Assembly (NCBI RefSeq): GCF_012027645.1
Contig: NZ_SNUU01000001.1
Location: 186,001-250,000 of the forward strand
DNA from: Thermococcus sp. 18S1
GTDB lineage: Archaea > Methanobacteriota_B > Thermococci > Thermococcales > Thermococcaceae
Direction: 5' to 3'
Length of the DNA stretch: 64,000 nucleotides
Shown here piece after piece: positions 7,751 to 16,384 of the stretch. The position numbers were made by a program, and so were the translations under genes. The notes under the pieces are model-generated. The model was not told where the DNA came from. It saw only the letters and a program-made list of their open reading frames with translations, and ran no database searches. Position 1 is the stretch's first letter. Each line of letters begins with the position of its first letter.

Positions 7751-8674
7751 ATGAGAACCCACTCCTTCGGCGTTGAGACCGTTCCGGTTGCTGCAGCTGA
7801 AGACCTCCTAATCGGAAGCGTCCACGACGGGAGGAACTACAAAATAATGCTCGCGAAGATTAGAGGGGAGGAGATCGTTGAGACTCGCTTTTTAGCAGGG
7901 AAAAAAGACTGGGAGGGACACAGCGCGCTCAATCTCGATGACGGCTACATGATAGGCGGAGCGGTTGAAGGGGTTGCAACGCCCGACGGCGGCAAGGGCT
8001 GGAAGGCCTATCTGGCAAGGCTTGACAAGGGGCTGAACGTCCTCTGGGAGCTGAAGCTTAACGTTAGAAACAACGGGGCGGTCTATTCAATCCTCCCCGC
8101 GGGGGATGGATTCTTCATCGCAGGAGACACCGGAAGGCCAGGCGACAAGGGGTTCTTCATCGGGAAGGTTTCCCCCGAGGGGAAGCTCCTCTGGCTGAAA
8201 GACTTCGGGAGCTGGGAGGATGCCGTCTTTACGGCCCTACTCCCGTCGGAAAACGGCCCAATGGCCATCGGCAGCGTCAAAGAAGAAAGATGGACGGTCA
8301 GGGCCTTCGGGTTCAGTAGAGAAGGCGAGTCGCTCGGCGAAAAGGTTCTCACCGAGGGAATAGCACTGAACGCCTGCCGTTGGAACGGGAAGCTTGTGCT
8401 GGCGGGCTACCTAGGGAAGAGCTTCTGGGTCCAAGCCGGTGAGCGGAGAATCGAGCTTGGTGAGGGAAGCGCCACCTCACTCCTGCCCGCAGGCAATAGG
8501 CTCTTCGTTGGGGGCGAGCTTGAAGGAAAGGCCGTTGTAGTCGAGATTTCCGTGGAAGGGGAACCGAAGGTAAGGGAGCTATGGAATAATGGCTGGGTCG
8601 AGGTTCTAGGGGAAGGAATCGTAGCGGGCGTGACGGGAGACTGGAAGATGGTCACCGCCCGCTTCTCCCCCTGA
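7751..8674 (+). CDS. Hypothetical cytoplasmic protein, possible beta-propeller
   Basis: A 307-residue protein with no signal peptide or membrane helix. It is built of repeating short strands with Gly and aromatic turns, such as DDGYMIGGAV, GDGFFIAGDT, NGPMAIGSV, NGKLVLAGYL and GNRLFVGGEL, each about 45-50 residues apart. This pattern suggests a blade-type propeller, but no named family is recognised. ATG 7751 follows GGGTGATC (7741-7748), which favours it over ATG 7739. The last 23 bp overlap the convergent protease gene. Function unknown. Confidence 0.75.
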   Translation: MRTHSFGVETVPVAAAEDLLIGSVHDGRNYKIMLAKIRGEEIVETRFLAGKKDWEGHSALNLDDGYMIGGAVEGVATPDGGKGWKAYLARLDKGLNVLWELKLNVRNNGAVYSILPAGDGFFIAGDTGRPGDKGFFIGKVSPEGKLLWLKDFGSWEDAVFTALLPSENGPMAIGSVKEERWTVRAFGFSREGESLGEKVLTEGIALNACRWNGKLVLAGYLGKSFWVQAGERRIELGEGSATSLLPAGNRLFVGGELEGKAVVVEISVEGEPKVRELWNNGWVEVLGEGIVAGVTGDWKMVTARFSP

Positions 8675-9491
8675 GAGCTTTTATTCCGGTATAGACGACG
8701 CCCAGCATGGCGAAGCCGAGTACGATGCCCCACAAGAGACCCGAGAGCGAGAAGATATCGCGGAGGTACTCGATGAACCTCGCGGTCTGGTCCCAAAGGA
8801 CCACCGGGGAGAGCAGTGAGAGAGCAACAGCTACTCCTATGGCCTTTCTTGCCCGGTCGTACTTTATATAAGCCCAAAAAATCATATTGTCTAGCCAGTG
8901 GATCGCCATAACAACGAGAAGGCTTTTCGTGTATAGGTACGCCAATCCGAGGACGAAGCCCGCCAAAGTATTCGAAAGCAGTACCTTCCAGCTCCGCTCT
9001 GGGTGGGCGAACTTGTGAGCCAACCCGAAGAAAAGTGAAAGGGCAAGTAAGCCGGCAAATGGATTCCAAAGCGAGAGGAGACCTAGGAAGATGTAGCGAA
9101 AGACTAGTTCCTCCGGAAGAGCGGCGCTTATTATCTGAAGGAACGCCGCCTGTCCAAAACTCATGTTTTTACTCAGCTCAAATTCCTCGTTATAGTTCGC
9201 CTCGGAGCCGGCCAGCTTTTTGAGTTCAAGAATGGCTGGGACAACAGTCAAAATGCTCAATGACAGGAAAATTAGGAAGTAATCGGCCGGAAAGCTCCAG
9301 TGGATAAAGTAGAGTTTTGGATATAAGAGGGTTATGAATACGGCAAAAACGACAGTGAATATTGACATCGCTATCCAGTAACCTGTGATTTCCCCAAAAC
9401 GTCTCCTAAAGGGTCCTATAAACTTCCCAAGGTATAACCCCTTTGTCAGGTAAATTAGGACTGCCAGAATGAAGACTACCGGGGGGTTCAT
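8652..9491 (-). CDS. CPBP-family intramembrane metalloprotease
   Basis: A 279-residue membrane protein of the CPBP (CAAX protease/bacteriocin-processing) family. Its motifs are PEELVFRYIF (EExxxR), FGLAHKFAH and IHWLDN, the conserved Glu/His/Asn set of this group. About eight hydrophobic helices are visible. Bacterial members process prenylated or bacteriocin peptides; archaeal roles are unknown. The frame begins at GTG 9524, but ATG 9491 has GGTGGTG in front and matches the usual N-terminus, so it is used. Confidence 0.85.
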   Translation of the reverse strand: MNPPVVFILAVLIYLTKGLYLGKFIGPFRRRFGEITGYWIAMSIFTVVFAVFITLLYPKLYFIHWSFPADYFLIFLSLSILTVVPAILELKKLAGSEANYNEEFELSKNMSFGQAAFLQIISAALPEELVFRYIFLGLLSLWNPFAGLLALSLFFGLAHKFAHPERSWKVLLSNTLAGFVLGLAYLYTKSLLVVMAIHWLDNMIFWAYIKYDRARKAIGVAVALSLLSPVVLWDQTARFIEYLRDIFSLSGLLWGIVLGFAMLGVVYTGIKALRGRSGR

Positions 9492-9560
9492 CGGCACCAC
9501 CGAAACCAACTTCATAGAAAACACTTAAAACTCTTTTGCGTTGTAATAGTGGGGATTCCC

Positions 9561-10097
9561 ATGCGACCGGTAATCCTTGGGGGAGAAAAAGTCTCTCTTG
9601 GTGCAATCCTTAAGGAGGACATCCAGAAAATCTGGAAGTGGAACAATGACAGAGAGATTGTCAAAACTCTTGCCGATCCATCGGACGTCTCAACGCTTGA
9701 AGAGTGGATGAAGTGGTACGAGAGCCTGACGACTAAAAAGCTGACCAAAAGGGCCTTTGCAATACTCAATGAAGAGGGCGAAATCGTTGGGACAGTCATC
9801 GTGAGCGGGATAGACTTCAGGAACGGAACGGCGGAAATAGGGTATTTTCTTGGGAGGGAGTACTGGAACCGGGGTTATGCAAGTGAAGCAGTGAAACTAA
9901 CCTTGGAGTACTGCTTCCGCTACTTGAACCTGCGCAAGGTCTACGCGAGGACGTACGAAAACAACATAGCCTCAATCCGAGTTCTTGAAAAGAACGGCTT
10001 TAAGCTCGTTGGCAGGCTGAGGAAGCACGCACATACACCCGACGGATATGTTGATGTGCTCTTCTATGACCTGTTCAGGGAGGAATGGGAGAAATGA
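9561..10097 (+). CDS. GNAT acetyltransferase, RimJ/RimL type (first of a tandem pair)
   Basis: A 178-residue protein with the RimJ/RimL layout: N-terminal RPVILGGEKVSL, a central beta strand IGYFLGREYWNRGYASEAV that binds acetyl-CoA, and the C-terminal ARTYENNIASIRVLEKNGF. It should acetylate a protein N-terminus or small amine; the substrate is unknown. The next gene is a clear paralogue and begins on the ATGA overlap with this stop, so the pair arose by tandem duplication and is co-translated. GTGGGGA lies just before ATG 9561. Confidence 0.87.
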   Translation: MRPVILGGEKVSLGAILKEDIQKIWKWNNDREIVKTLADPSDVSTLEEWMKWYESLTTKKLTKRAFAILNEEGEIVGTVIVSGIDFRNGTAEIGYFLGREYWNRGYASEAVKLTLEYCFRYLNLRKVYARTYENNIASIRVLEKNGFKLVGRLRKHAHTPDGYVDVLFYDLFREEWEK

Positions 10098-10648
10098 GGC
10101 CCGTAATACTAAAGGGTAAAAAGGTCTCCCTGGCAATTCTCCTCAAGGAAGACCTCGGCAAAAGCTGGGAGTGGTTCAACGACAGGAGCACCGTTAGGGG
10201 TCTCTTTAACTCTGCTCACTTCACCGTGCCCGAAGAAGAGGAGGAGTTCTACGAGGAGCTGAAGAAGAACAGGGAGAAAAGTCCCACTTTCGCGTTGATA
10301 GAAAACGAGGGCGGAAAGCTCGTGGGTATAGCCGGCTTCAACTGGATTAACTGGCAAGCAAGGTGGGGGGAGATACTCTACTACCTCTCACCGGAAGAGA
10401 GGGGAAAGGGCTATGGAACGGAGACGGTGAGGCTCCTCTGTGATTACGCCTTTACTCATCTCAACCTGCACAAGGTCTGGGCGAAGGTTCATGAGGACAA
10501 TCTGCCCTCCATACGCGTCCTTGAAAAGAACGGGTTCTCTTTGAGTGGACGGTTCAGAGAGCACGTCTGGAGCGACGGGAGATACATTGATGAGCTTATC
10601 TACGAGAGGTTTAGAGAGAACGATGAACGGCCCACCAAAACAACTTGA
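10094..10648 (+). CDS. GNAT acetyltransferase, RimJ/RimL type (second of the pair)
   Basis: A 184-residue paralogue of the preceding gene. Both begin RPVIL-G-KVSL and both keep the VLEKNGF segment near the C-terminus. The CoA-binding motif is PEERGKGYGTETV. Start ATG 10094 overlaps the upstream stop (ATGA), with GGGAGG at 10078-10083 as ribosome site. An earlier ATG at 10085 is possible. Divergence in the N-terminal half suggests different substrates for the two copies. Confidence 0.87.
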   Translation: MRPVILKGKKVSLAILLKEDLGKSWEWFNDRSTVRGLFNSAHFTVPEEEEEFYEELKKNREKSPTFALIENEGGKLVGIAGFNWINWQARWGEILYYLSPEERGKGYGTETVRLLCDYAFTHLNLHKVWAKVHEDNLPSIRVLEKNGFSLSGRFREHVWSDGRYIDELIYERFRENDERPTKTT

Positions 10649-10660
10649 AAGGGAAAAGTA

Positions 10661-10670
10661 CTTATAATTT
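10661..10670 (+). promoter_or_regulatory. TATA box of the duplicated-domain lipoprotein gene
   Basis: CTTATAATTT is centred about 32 nt before ATG 10698. Transcription would start near 10690-10695, leaving almost no leader, and no SD motif precedes the ATG. Confidence 0.55.
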
Positions 10671-10697
10671 GAAATCTAAAAATTTCCGGGACTACCC

Positions 10698-12587
10698 ATG
10701 AGGCGCGTCGAAATTATTGTTCCATTCCTCATTATACTTCTGATCACGATGTCAGGCGGATGCATCAACAGCCCGCAGGATGAGAAAACAGAAAGCCCGA
10801 TGATTGAGACGACCCACGAAGGTACGAGCGGGCACACCTCCGAAAACACATCCCCTCCCGGGGAAGCAAAGGCCACGTTCCCCTCGGGAACCTTCAAGCC
10901 GAAACGGGTGGACTGGTTCTCGTATTCTCCAAAGTACGCAGTTCTCGACGTGGTCTCCAGAATTTCCGAGAAATACAACGTCACTGAAAGCCCCGTGGAC
11001 ATACCCCTGCCCCCGAGGAGCCTCTCAAGCTTTACTGGGACGGCGGACGGAATCGAGTTCGGTCTCTTTGCCTACCCCAACTCAACCGCGGTCGAAGATG
11101 CCATGGATGACATGGTGGAACTCCTGATCGAGAACGGCTTCCGGCGGGGAGATGGAAACTTCTGGGAGAGGGGAAACGAGAGCTATACCACCTTTTACAC
11201 CTACGAGCGCTACTTCTACGTCCTGTTCGTGGCGAGAACTGCCGGAGGGGATTCGGAAGAGAGAGCGATGCGCCTCTCGGAATTCACGTGGAGCATTATC
11301 ACCATTGGACCCAATCCGGGCAAGGTCCTCGGTCTCTTCATGCCCATAAAGGTCGAGCCGATGAACTGGAGCAGGGAGAAAGGCCTAATCTTCTCCGGCT
11401 ACCTGGACGCCCTGGAGGGAACCGTTGAGGGAACCAACGTGAGCGCTGTGTTCCTCATCTACCGGCCCTACGATGGAAGGGAGGTCTACCTCCAGCTCAA
11501 GGAGGCTCTCCTCAAAAACGGCTGGGTCGAGGATGAGTATATCAACACCTACACCCGCGGGCCGGTGGGAGGTATCGTGGCGAGCGACTACTTCGAGGCC
11601 GATGGCACCGGAATCTACATCGAACTGGCACGAGTTGCCGGCGTGGAGCGGGTTTCACTGCTGTCGGGGAACCCAGAGGAGGTCAAAGACCTCGTGGACA
11701 TATTGTGGGGATGGAATGACCCTACTGAGGGGCTTTCCTTCGAGCGGGGAGGTGACTTACCGAGGGGAGTGTTTAAGCCGGTCAGCGAGAGAAGTGTGAG
11801 GCCGGGGACGGTGATATCGATGGTCCTCGATGACCTCCGGAAGGACTTCAACATCACGACCGACTTCGTCGACATTCCCGAAGTCCCGGCGGCGGCTTGG
11901 TACACGGGCAGGACCGGCGACGTCGAGTTCATGCTCCTTGTTTATCCGAACGCCACAGCCTACCTCACCGCGCTCGACGAGCTGACCGAAAAGCTCCTGG
12001 CCGGGGGATGGGAGAGAACCGACGATGGAAGGGAGCCCTACGCGAGAACCTTCACCCGGGACGCTGATACGATAACCGCCTTCGTCCAGTACCGCTACAA
12101 CCATTACCTCGCGGTCGTCGTCAAGAAGCCCCGATACTCGACCAGCGACTTCTTCTGGCACGTGGTCGGCACGGGCGGGGCCAGCCCCGGCGAGCTGCTC
12201 TCCTTCGGCAAACTGAGGAACGACGTGAAGCCGTGGAACTGGACCGCAGAGGAGGGACTGGAGTTCGACGGATACATCTACAAGCTGGAGGGAAACACCT
12301 CTTCCGGGGGAGCAAGGGCCGCGGTGCTGTTCTACCCCTACGGCCTCGGCCGGGAGGTCTATCTCCAGCTAAAGAAGGCGTTCCTTGAAACGGGATGGAT
12401 AGAGAGGGACTACGTCGAGCTCTCGTCCCACGATGAGAGGAGACGCCTAGCGGCCAACGACCTCTTCGAGAAAAGTGGGAAAGCGGCTTACATTGAGGTT
12501 TCCACCTACGGTGATATGGACGTCCTGATACTGCTCTACGGGGACAGGTCGAGCGTTAAAATCTCAGCCGAGGCAATGTGGGAGTAA
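10698..12587 (+). CDS. Lipoprotein with two tandem copies of an unknown domain
   Basis: A 629-residue exported lipoprotein. The signal helix ends at lipobox MSGGC, followed by an acidic, Ser/Thr-rich linker. Two homologous units follow, roughly residues 60-340 and 345-629. Matching landmarks are GTFKP/GVFKP, SPVDIPLP/FVDIPEVP, AYPNSTA/VYPNATA, MNWSREKGLIFSGY/WNWTAEEGLEFDGY and GREVYLQLK in both. Each unit therefore came from duplication of one ancestral domain. No known family is recognised. It should sit on the outer face of the membrane; function unknown. Confidence 0.85.
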   Translation: MRRVEIIVPFLIILLITMSGGCINSPQDEKTESPMIETTHEGTSGHTSENTSPPGEAKATFPSGTFKPKRVDWFSYSPKYAVLDVVSRISEKYNVTESPVDIPLPPRSLSSFTGTADGIEFGLFAYPNSTAVEDAMDDMVELLIENGFRRGDGNFWERGNESYTTFYTYERYFYVLFVARTAGGDSEERAMRLSEFTWSIITIGPNPGKVLGLFMPIKVEPMNWSREKGLIFSGYLDALEGTVEGTNVSAVFLIYRPYDGREVYLQLKEALLKNGWVEDEYINTYTRGPVGGIVASDYFEADGTGIYIELARVAGVERVSLLSGNPEEVKDLVDILWGWNDPTEGLSFERGGDLPRGVFKPVSERSVRPGTVISMVLDDLRKDFNITTDFVDIPEVPAAAWYTGRTGDVEFMLLVYPNATAYLTALDELTEKLLAGGWERTDDGREPYARTFTRDADTITAFVQYRYNHYLAVVVKKPRYSTSDFFWHVVGTGGASPGELLSFGKLRNDVKPWNWTAEEGLEFDGYIYKLEGNTSSGGARAAVLFYPYGLGREVYLQLKKAFLETGWIERDYVELSSHDERRRLAANDLFEKSGKAAYIEVSTYGDMDVLILLYGDRSSVKISAEAMWE

Positions 12588-12600
12588 ATGGGAAAAGCAG

Positions 12601-12816
12601 CTACCTCCTGGAAGACCTGAAAAGCGTCTCCCTGAGCGGCGAGGCGGGGTCAAAGTCCCTAATCAGCTCATCGACAACCTCTGCCGGAAGACCCCCATCC
12701 AGAAGCGTCCGTTTAAAGCCCCGCTTCGCTCGGTTCGTTATCCTGACTATGCCCGCCATCCTGAACGCTAGCACTGGCAGTCGAAGAAAAAAGTGAAGGA
12801 GGCCTCTCAAGCTCAC
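12601..12816 (-). CDS. Small basic protein, third gene of the regulator cassette
   Basis: A 71-residue, strongly basic protein (RITNRAKRGFKRTLL) with a short hydrophobic start and a helical PAEVVDELIRDFDP segment. Its GTG start overlaps the stop of the upstream gene (GTGA), with GGAGGA close behind, so it is translationally coupled to it. No family is recognised. The next gene on the other strand ends just 13 bp away. The basic helices could bind a nucleic acid or an acidic partner; this is inference. Confidence 0.68.
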   Translation of the reverse strand: MSLRGLLHFFLRLPVLAFRMAGIVRITNRAKRGFKRTLLDGGLPAEVVDELIRDFDPASPLRETLFRSSRR

Positions 12817-13301
12817 TCCTCCTTCCGCTCATCCGCTCCGGGGCCCCGCGGAGGGCCGGGAATATTTATGTTGCCGAAACCTCCTTTTCCAAAGCTAGCG
12901 ATCATCTCCATGAGCTTCTTTCCGGGGTTTATTGCTTCCATGTACTCCTTCGTCAGTTCAAGGGCCGCATCCCTGTCCATCCCGGCCTCGGCCAGGTTCT
13001 TGTAGAACTCGGCCACACTCCTGCCCATCGCCTGAACCCTCTCCGGGCTGTAGAGCTCATTGAGGAGCTCCTTGAGCGGCTGGAGGATGTCCTCGATCAT
13101 GTCGCCGACCTTATCCATGATGGCCGGTATCTTTTCGAGGTCCTTGTCGCCCTCGTAGGTCTGGATGAGGTCTTCCACGATCTCGGCCTTCTTTTTGAGG
13201 AGCTCGACCTCCTCCTCAGTTTTTGCGTTCCTTATCCCCTCGACCAGCTCGTCGAGGAGTTCCTCCAGCTTCTTCGGGACTCCTACTTTCTCATCCACCA
13301 T
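12813..13301 (-). CDS. Hypothetical helical protein, second gene of the regulator cassette
   Basis: A 162-residue, mostly alpha-helical acidic protein rich in Glu, Lys and Leu (LEELLDELVEGIRNAKTEEE). It ends in a Gly/Pro-rich tail (NINIPGPPRGPG) and charged end. There is no membrane helix. ATG 13301 is chosen because GAGGTGGT precedes it; a 5' extension would overlap the regulator gene. It lies 10 bp behind the HTH regulator and overlaps the small basic gene, so the three form one operon. Function unknown. Confidence 0.75.
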   Translation of the reverse strand: MVDEKVGVPKKLEELLDELVEGIRNAKTEEEVELLKKKAEIVEDLIQTYEGDKDLEKIPAIMDKVGDMIEDILQPLKELLNELYSPERVQAMGRSVAEFYKNLAEAGMDRDAALELTKEYMEAINPGKKLMEMIASFGKGGFGNINIPGPPRGPGADERKEE

Positions 13302-13311
13302 ATCAACCACC

Positions 13312-13752
13312 TCAATAATCGTTAGTCTGGTCAAACCTAATCGGCATTCCGATCATTTCGAGCCACTTTTTGACCACTTCGCGGGAGAGGGCATAGACCT
13401 TCCCCCTCTCACCGGGAACCTCGACAACGATGCCGAGGTTTTTTAACTCTGCCAGCTTCGCCCTAACGGTGTTCCGGGAGGCCTTTCCGCGCCTCCCCTT
13501 CAGCTCCCGCGCTATCTGGCTCACATTTGCCCTCTTCAGGTCGAAGAGAATCCGGACTATTTCACGCGCTATCGGGTCGCCCCTGACCTCGGGGACGACG
13601 AGATCCACACTGAGCCCGCCGTACTGGGCGTATATGTTGATGAGCCTAAGATAGGCCTGCGCCATCTGGGAGACCACTGCGAAGCTCTCCCTGAGCTCCT
13701 CAAGGGCTTTTCTGAGCTCCTGAACTTCCCTGGCAAGGTCTTCATCGGGCAT
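13312..13752 (-). CDS. Winged-helix transcriptional regulator of the cassette
   Basis: A 146-residue protein. The N-terminal third is a predicted coiled coil (LAREVQELRKALEELRE). A winged-helix domain follows (AREIVRILFDL, NVSQIARELK, SRNTVRAKLAELKNLGIV, then the wing GERGKVYALS). It probably binds DNA as a dimer and represses its own operon: an inverted repeat lies immediately upstream of ATG 13752. TTG 13773 in frame is rejected because it lies inside that repeat and has no SD. Confidence 0.8.
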   Translation of the reverse strand: MPDEDLAREVQELRKALEELRESFAVVSQMAQAYLRLINIYAQYGGLSVDLVVPEVRGDPIAREIVRILFDLKRANVSQIARELKGRRGKASRNTVRAKLAELKNLGIVVEVPGERGKVYALSREVVKKWLEMIGMPIRFDQTNDY

Positions 13753-13775
13753 GATTGTCCATAGAGTGGTCAATC
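13753..13775. promoter_or_regulatory. Palindromic operator candidate at the regulator start
   Basis: GATTGTCC (13753-13760) and GGTCAATC (13768-13775) form an inverted repeat with a 7-bp spacer; seven of eight arm positions are complementary. It lies between the regulator start codon and a weak TATA-like GACTAAATG on the minus strand (13775-13783), the usual place for an archaeal repressor site. Autoregulation is inferred. Confidence 0.6.
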
Positions 13776-13855
13776 ATTTAGTCTTTCCGGTCAGATGTGA
13801 GCAGCTAAACTCCCAGTTGGATAAAACTTAAAGCAGAAATTATCAAGGCTAATTC

Positions 13856-15019
13856 ATGAAGCGAACCCTCTACCGCTTGCATATGCTCACATCATCCCTC
13901 AGAATCGTCGGGGATGCTTTGGAGAGCGTCGCCCTACCCTGGAGTCTGCTGGACACAACCGGCTCGCTGGTGAGCATCGGCGGTTTTGCGCTCTTCACTC
14001 ACTTACCGTGGGTTATTCTCCCTCCAATCCTCGGAAGAACCCTCGACAGGACGACCAGAAAAGTCAGGCTCGCTTTCCTCGCGCTCATTCTCCAGTCCCT
14101 GCTCGCAGTCCTTATAATCCCGCTATCCTCGAACCTTTGGGCCTTCTACCTCATAGTCTCGGGCATCTCCGCTCTGGACATCCTCCACCGCTACTACGGG
14201 TTTTCGCTGGTAGCCTCGATGACCCTCGACGAGAGTGAGCTTCAGGGATTGAACGCGGCGCTTGCGACCCTTGGTAATGGGGTCTCGCTGGTGGCGTTCC
14301 CGCTGGCGGGATTCTTGGCGTATCGCTTCGGGATAAGGGCAATGTTCCTTGACGCGGTTCTCCTTCTCATAGGGGCCCTCACGCTCATTCCCTACCTGAA
14401 TGTCGAGGTGAAGCGCGAAGGGATTGCTGAAATGGAAGAGGAGGAGCGGTTGCAAATCAGCCAACGGCTCGTGGTTGGAATACTCGCCTCGGTGCTGCTC
14501 TTCAACTTCGCCATCGGCTCCTTTAGAATATTCGTCTTCGCTTCGCTGAGGGAACTCACCGGGGGTAAGGTTCTGTACGGTCTCCTTCAGGGGCTCACGA
14601 CGGTCGGAAGCCTCGTGGCGGTTGCAGGGCTAACTTACCTGGCCAGCAGAAGGCTGGCCGGACTAAAGCGGCCGCTGATCCTCGGAATGCTCCTCCAGAG
14701 CACCGCACTCCTCATCGTCGGTGTTCCGGCGGTGATAGCACTGTTCCCAGCAGTTTTCATCCTCGGCTTCGGCGGGGAGCTCCTCAACGTTTCCTTCAAC
14801 AGTTTGATGCAGAAGTTCATCCCTCTGCGGAGCCTTGGAACTGTCAGGGGCGTTTTTGACGCCCTCGCGACGCTTGTGATCCCGCTGTCGCAGCTGACCT
14901 TCGCGTGGCTGATTGAGAAAAACCTCTCCAGACCCCTGCTCTCATCGACGGCGTTCATCATGGCCGTTATATCTCTGGCATTCATGAGGTTCAGCCTGAG
15001 AGAGATTGGGTTAGATTGA
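13856..15019 (+). CDS. Major facilitator superfamily transporter
   Basis: A 387-residue membrane protein with about twelve hydrophobic helices in two halves joined by a charged loop (VEVKREGIAEMEEEERLQ). The loop after helix 2 carries GRTLDRTTRK, the MFS motif A region. It resembles MFS exporters, but the substrate is unknown. ATAAAACTTA (13821-13830) lies about 30 nt upstream, so the mRNA is probably leaderless at ATG 13856. It is divergent from the winged-helix cassette and overlaps the convergent gene by 29 bp. Confidence 0.85.
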   Translation: MKRTLYRLHMLTSSLRIVGDALESVALPWSLLDTTGSLVSIGGFALFTHLPWVILPPILGRTLDRTTRKVRLAFLALILQSLLAVLIIPLSSNLWAFYLIVSGISALDILHRYYGFSLVASMTLDESELQGLNAALATLGNGVSLVAFPLAGFLAYRFGIRAMFLDAVLLLIGALTLIPYLNVEVKREGIAEMEEEERLQISQRLVVGILASVLLFNFAIGSFRIFVFASLRELTGGKVLYGLLQGLTTVGSLVAVAGLTYLASRRLAGLKRPLILGMLLQSTALLIVGVPAVIALFPAVFILGFGGELLNVSFNSLMQKFIPLRSLGTVRGVFDALATLVIPLSQLTFAWLIEKNLSRPLLSSTAFIMAVISLAFMRFSLREIGLD

Positions 15020-15494
15020 AGAGCTTTTCCGCTTGGGCATCACGCAGCCCTTCCACTCCCCCGTTCTGGAGTATCGCGTTTATTTCCCGAGAAATCTCGT
15101 TGATAAGCTCAACATTGTCGGATATTTTCTCCCGGGGATTTTGGCTGTTCATGGCTGTGTGGAAGTAGACCTCTAAATTACTGGCCGCCACATGGAGTTT
15201 CCAGTATCTCTCATCCCCATTCAGCAGATAGAGGGAGAACGAGGCCTTTTCCAGCGTCACGGAACAGTAAGCGTACCTGCTCAGCCTCTCCCTAAAGACG
15301 TCATTGCTCACGTTGTTTTCGAGCATGATTCCGAGGGCGTTCATGTCCTCAAGGCAGAAGAGGGCGGTGTTTGAAACCTCAAACAGCCCATCCACAGTGG
15401 CCTCAACCTCTCTTTCCCCCTGATGGTATAAGTAACCGAGGGACGCGGCAATGACCAAGAGCACGGCGATGATGAGCGACGCAATGCGCCCCAT
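14991..15494 (-). CDS. Membrane-anchored hypothetical protein
   Basis: A 167-residue protein with one N-terminal hydrophobic helix (IASLIIAVLLVIAASLGYLY) and a long, mainly helical outer part with several Cys, Asn and acidic residues. There is no lipobox, so the helix is probably an anchor. ATG 15494 follows GGTGGT; an extension to 15542 lacks such a site. CTTTTAAGG (minus strand, 15524-15533) is a TATA candidate. No family is recognised. The 3' end overlaps the MFS gene by 29 bp. Confidence 0.7.
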   Translation of the reverse strand: MGRIASLIIAVLLVIAASLGYLYHQGEREVEATVDGLFEVSNTALFCLEDMNALGIMLENNVSNDVFRERLSRYAYCSVTLEKASFSLYLLNGDERYWKLHVAASNLEVYFHTAMNSQNPREKISDNVELINEISREINAILQNGGVEGLRDAQAEKLFNLTQSLSG

Positions 15495-15559
15495 TAATAC
15501 CACCGAGCGTAATTGGGAAAGGGCCTTAAAAGGTTTCCCCAACCATCATTGGTGATACC

Positions 15560-16372
15560 ATGGAACCACTCATCCGCGAGGCTAGGCCGGAAGATAGACC
15601 CTTCATCGAGGAAATAGCGAGGCTGACATGGGGCGGTGAGGATTACCTCGCGAGGGTGTTCGATGACTGGCTCAAAGACGGCGGCTTCTACGTGCTTGAG
15701 CTGGACGGAAGGGTCATCGGCACGGCTAAGATGACGCTTTTGCCGGGAAAGGTTGGCTGGCTTGAAGGGCTGAGGGTTCACCCGGACTACCGGGGCAGGG
15801 GCTACGGGAGGAAGCTCCACAGCTTCATGCTCGAACTGGGCGAGAAACTCGCCAAAGAGGGGAGGATTGAGGCCCTGGAGTTCTCCACGTACTTCCTGAA
15901 CAGGGAAAGCATTGCGATGGCCAAGAAGGATGGATTCTCAATAATCGCGAAGTTCTTCAACCTGGGAGCGAAGGTTTCCGCCTTCGAGCCGGAGAGGGCG
16001 GAAAGGGCTGACTTGAGCATGGAGGACCTTGCCTTTGGCATCGTCCCCCTTGGCTGGAAATTTGTTCACAGAAGCGAGGAAGCCCTGAAGTGGCTGAGGG
16101 AAAAGGGCGAGGTATACGAGATCAACGGCTTCAAGTTCCTTGCCCCGAGGGGAGAGGTCACCTTTACCCCGCTTTCCACGGGGCTGGCGTGCTTAAAGGC
16201 TATGCTTCCGGGAATGGCGTGGGTCGCCCGGGAAAGGGGACGGGAAGACTTCGACCTCATGATCCCCAGCGGCATGAAGCCTGTTCTTCCGGGACTGAAG
16301 AGGCTCGGCCTTTTCCTCTGGGATGAGACGGAGGAGCCGAACGTTTTGGTGTTCAGGAAGGGGCTGGTTTGA
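15560..16372 (+). CDS. GNAT acetyltransferase with C-terminal extension
   Basis: A 270-residue protein. Residues 1-150 form a GNAT domain with the CoA-binding HPDYRGRGYGRKL and a C-terminal strand MAKKDGFSII. Residues 150-270 are an extra domain of unknown type with WKFVHRSEEALKWL and a final WDETEEPNVLVFR. ATG 15560 follows GGTGATACC. It is first in a row of three unrelated-looking GNAT genes that overlap or nearly touch, which suggests one operon. The substrate is unknown. Confidence 0.85.
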   Translation: MEPLIREARPEDRPFIEEIARLTWGGEDYLARVFDDWLKDGGFYVLELDGRVIGTAKMTLLPGKVGWLEGLRVHPDYRGRGYGRKLHSFMLELGEKLAKEGRIEALEFSTYFLNRESIAMAKKDGFSIIAKFFNLGAKVSAFEPERAERADLSMEDLAFGIVPLGWKFVHRSEEALKWLREKGEVYEINGFKFLAPRGEVTFTPLSTGLACLKAMLPGMAWVARERGREDFDLMIPSGMKPVLPGLKRLGLFLWDETEEPNVLVFRKGLV

Positions 16373-16384
16373 AAGGTGAGCGAT

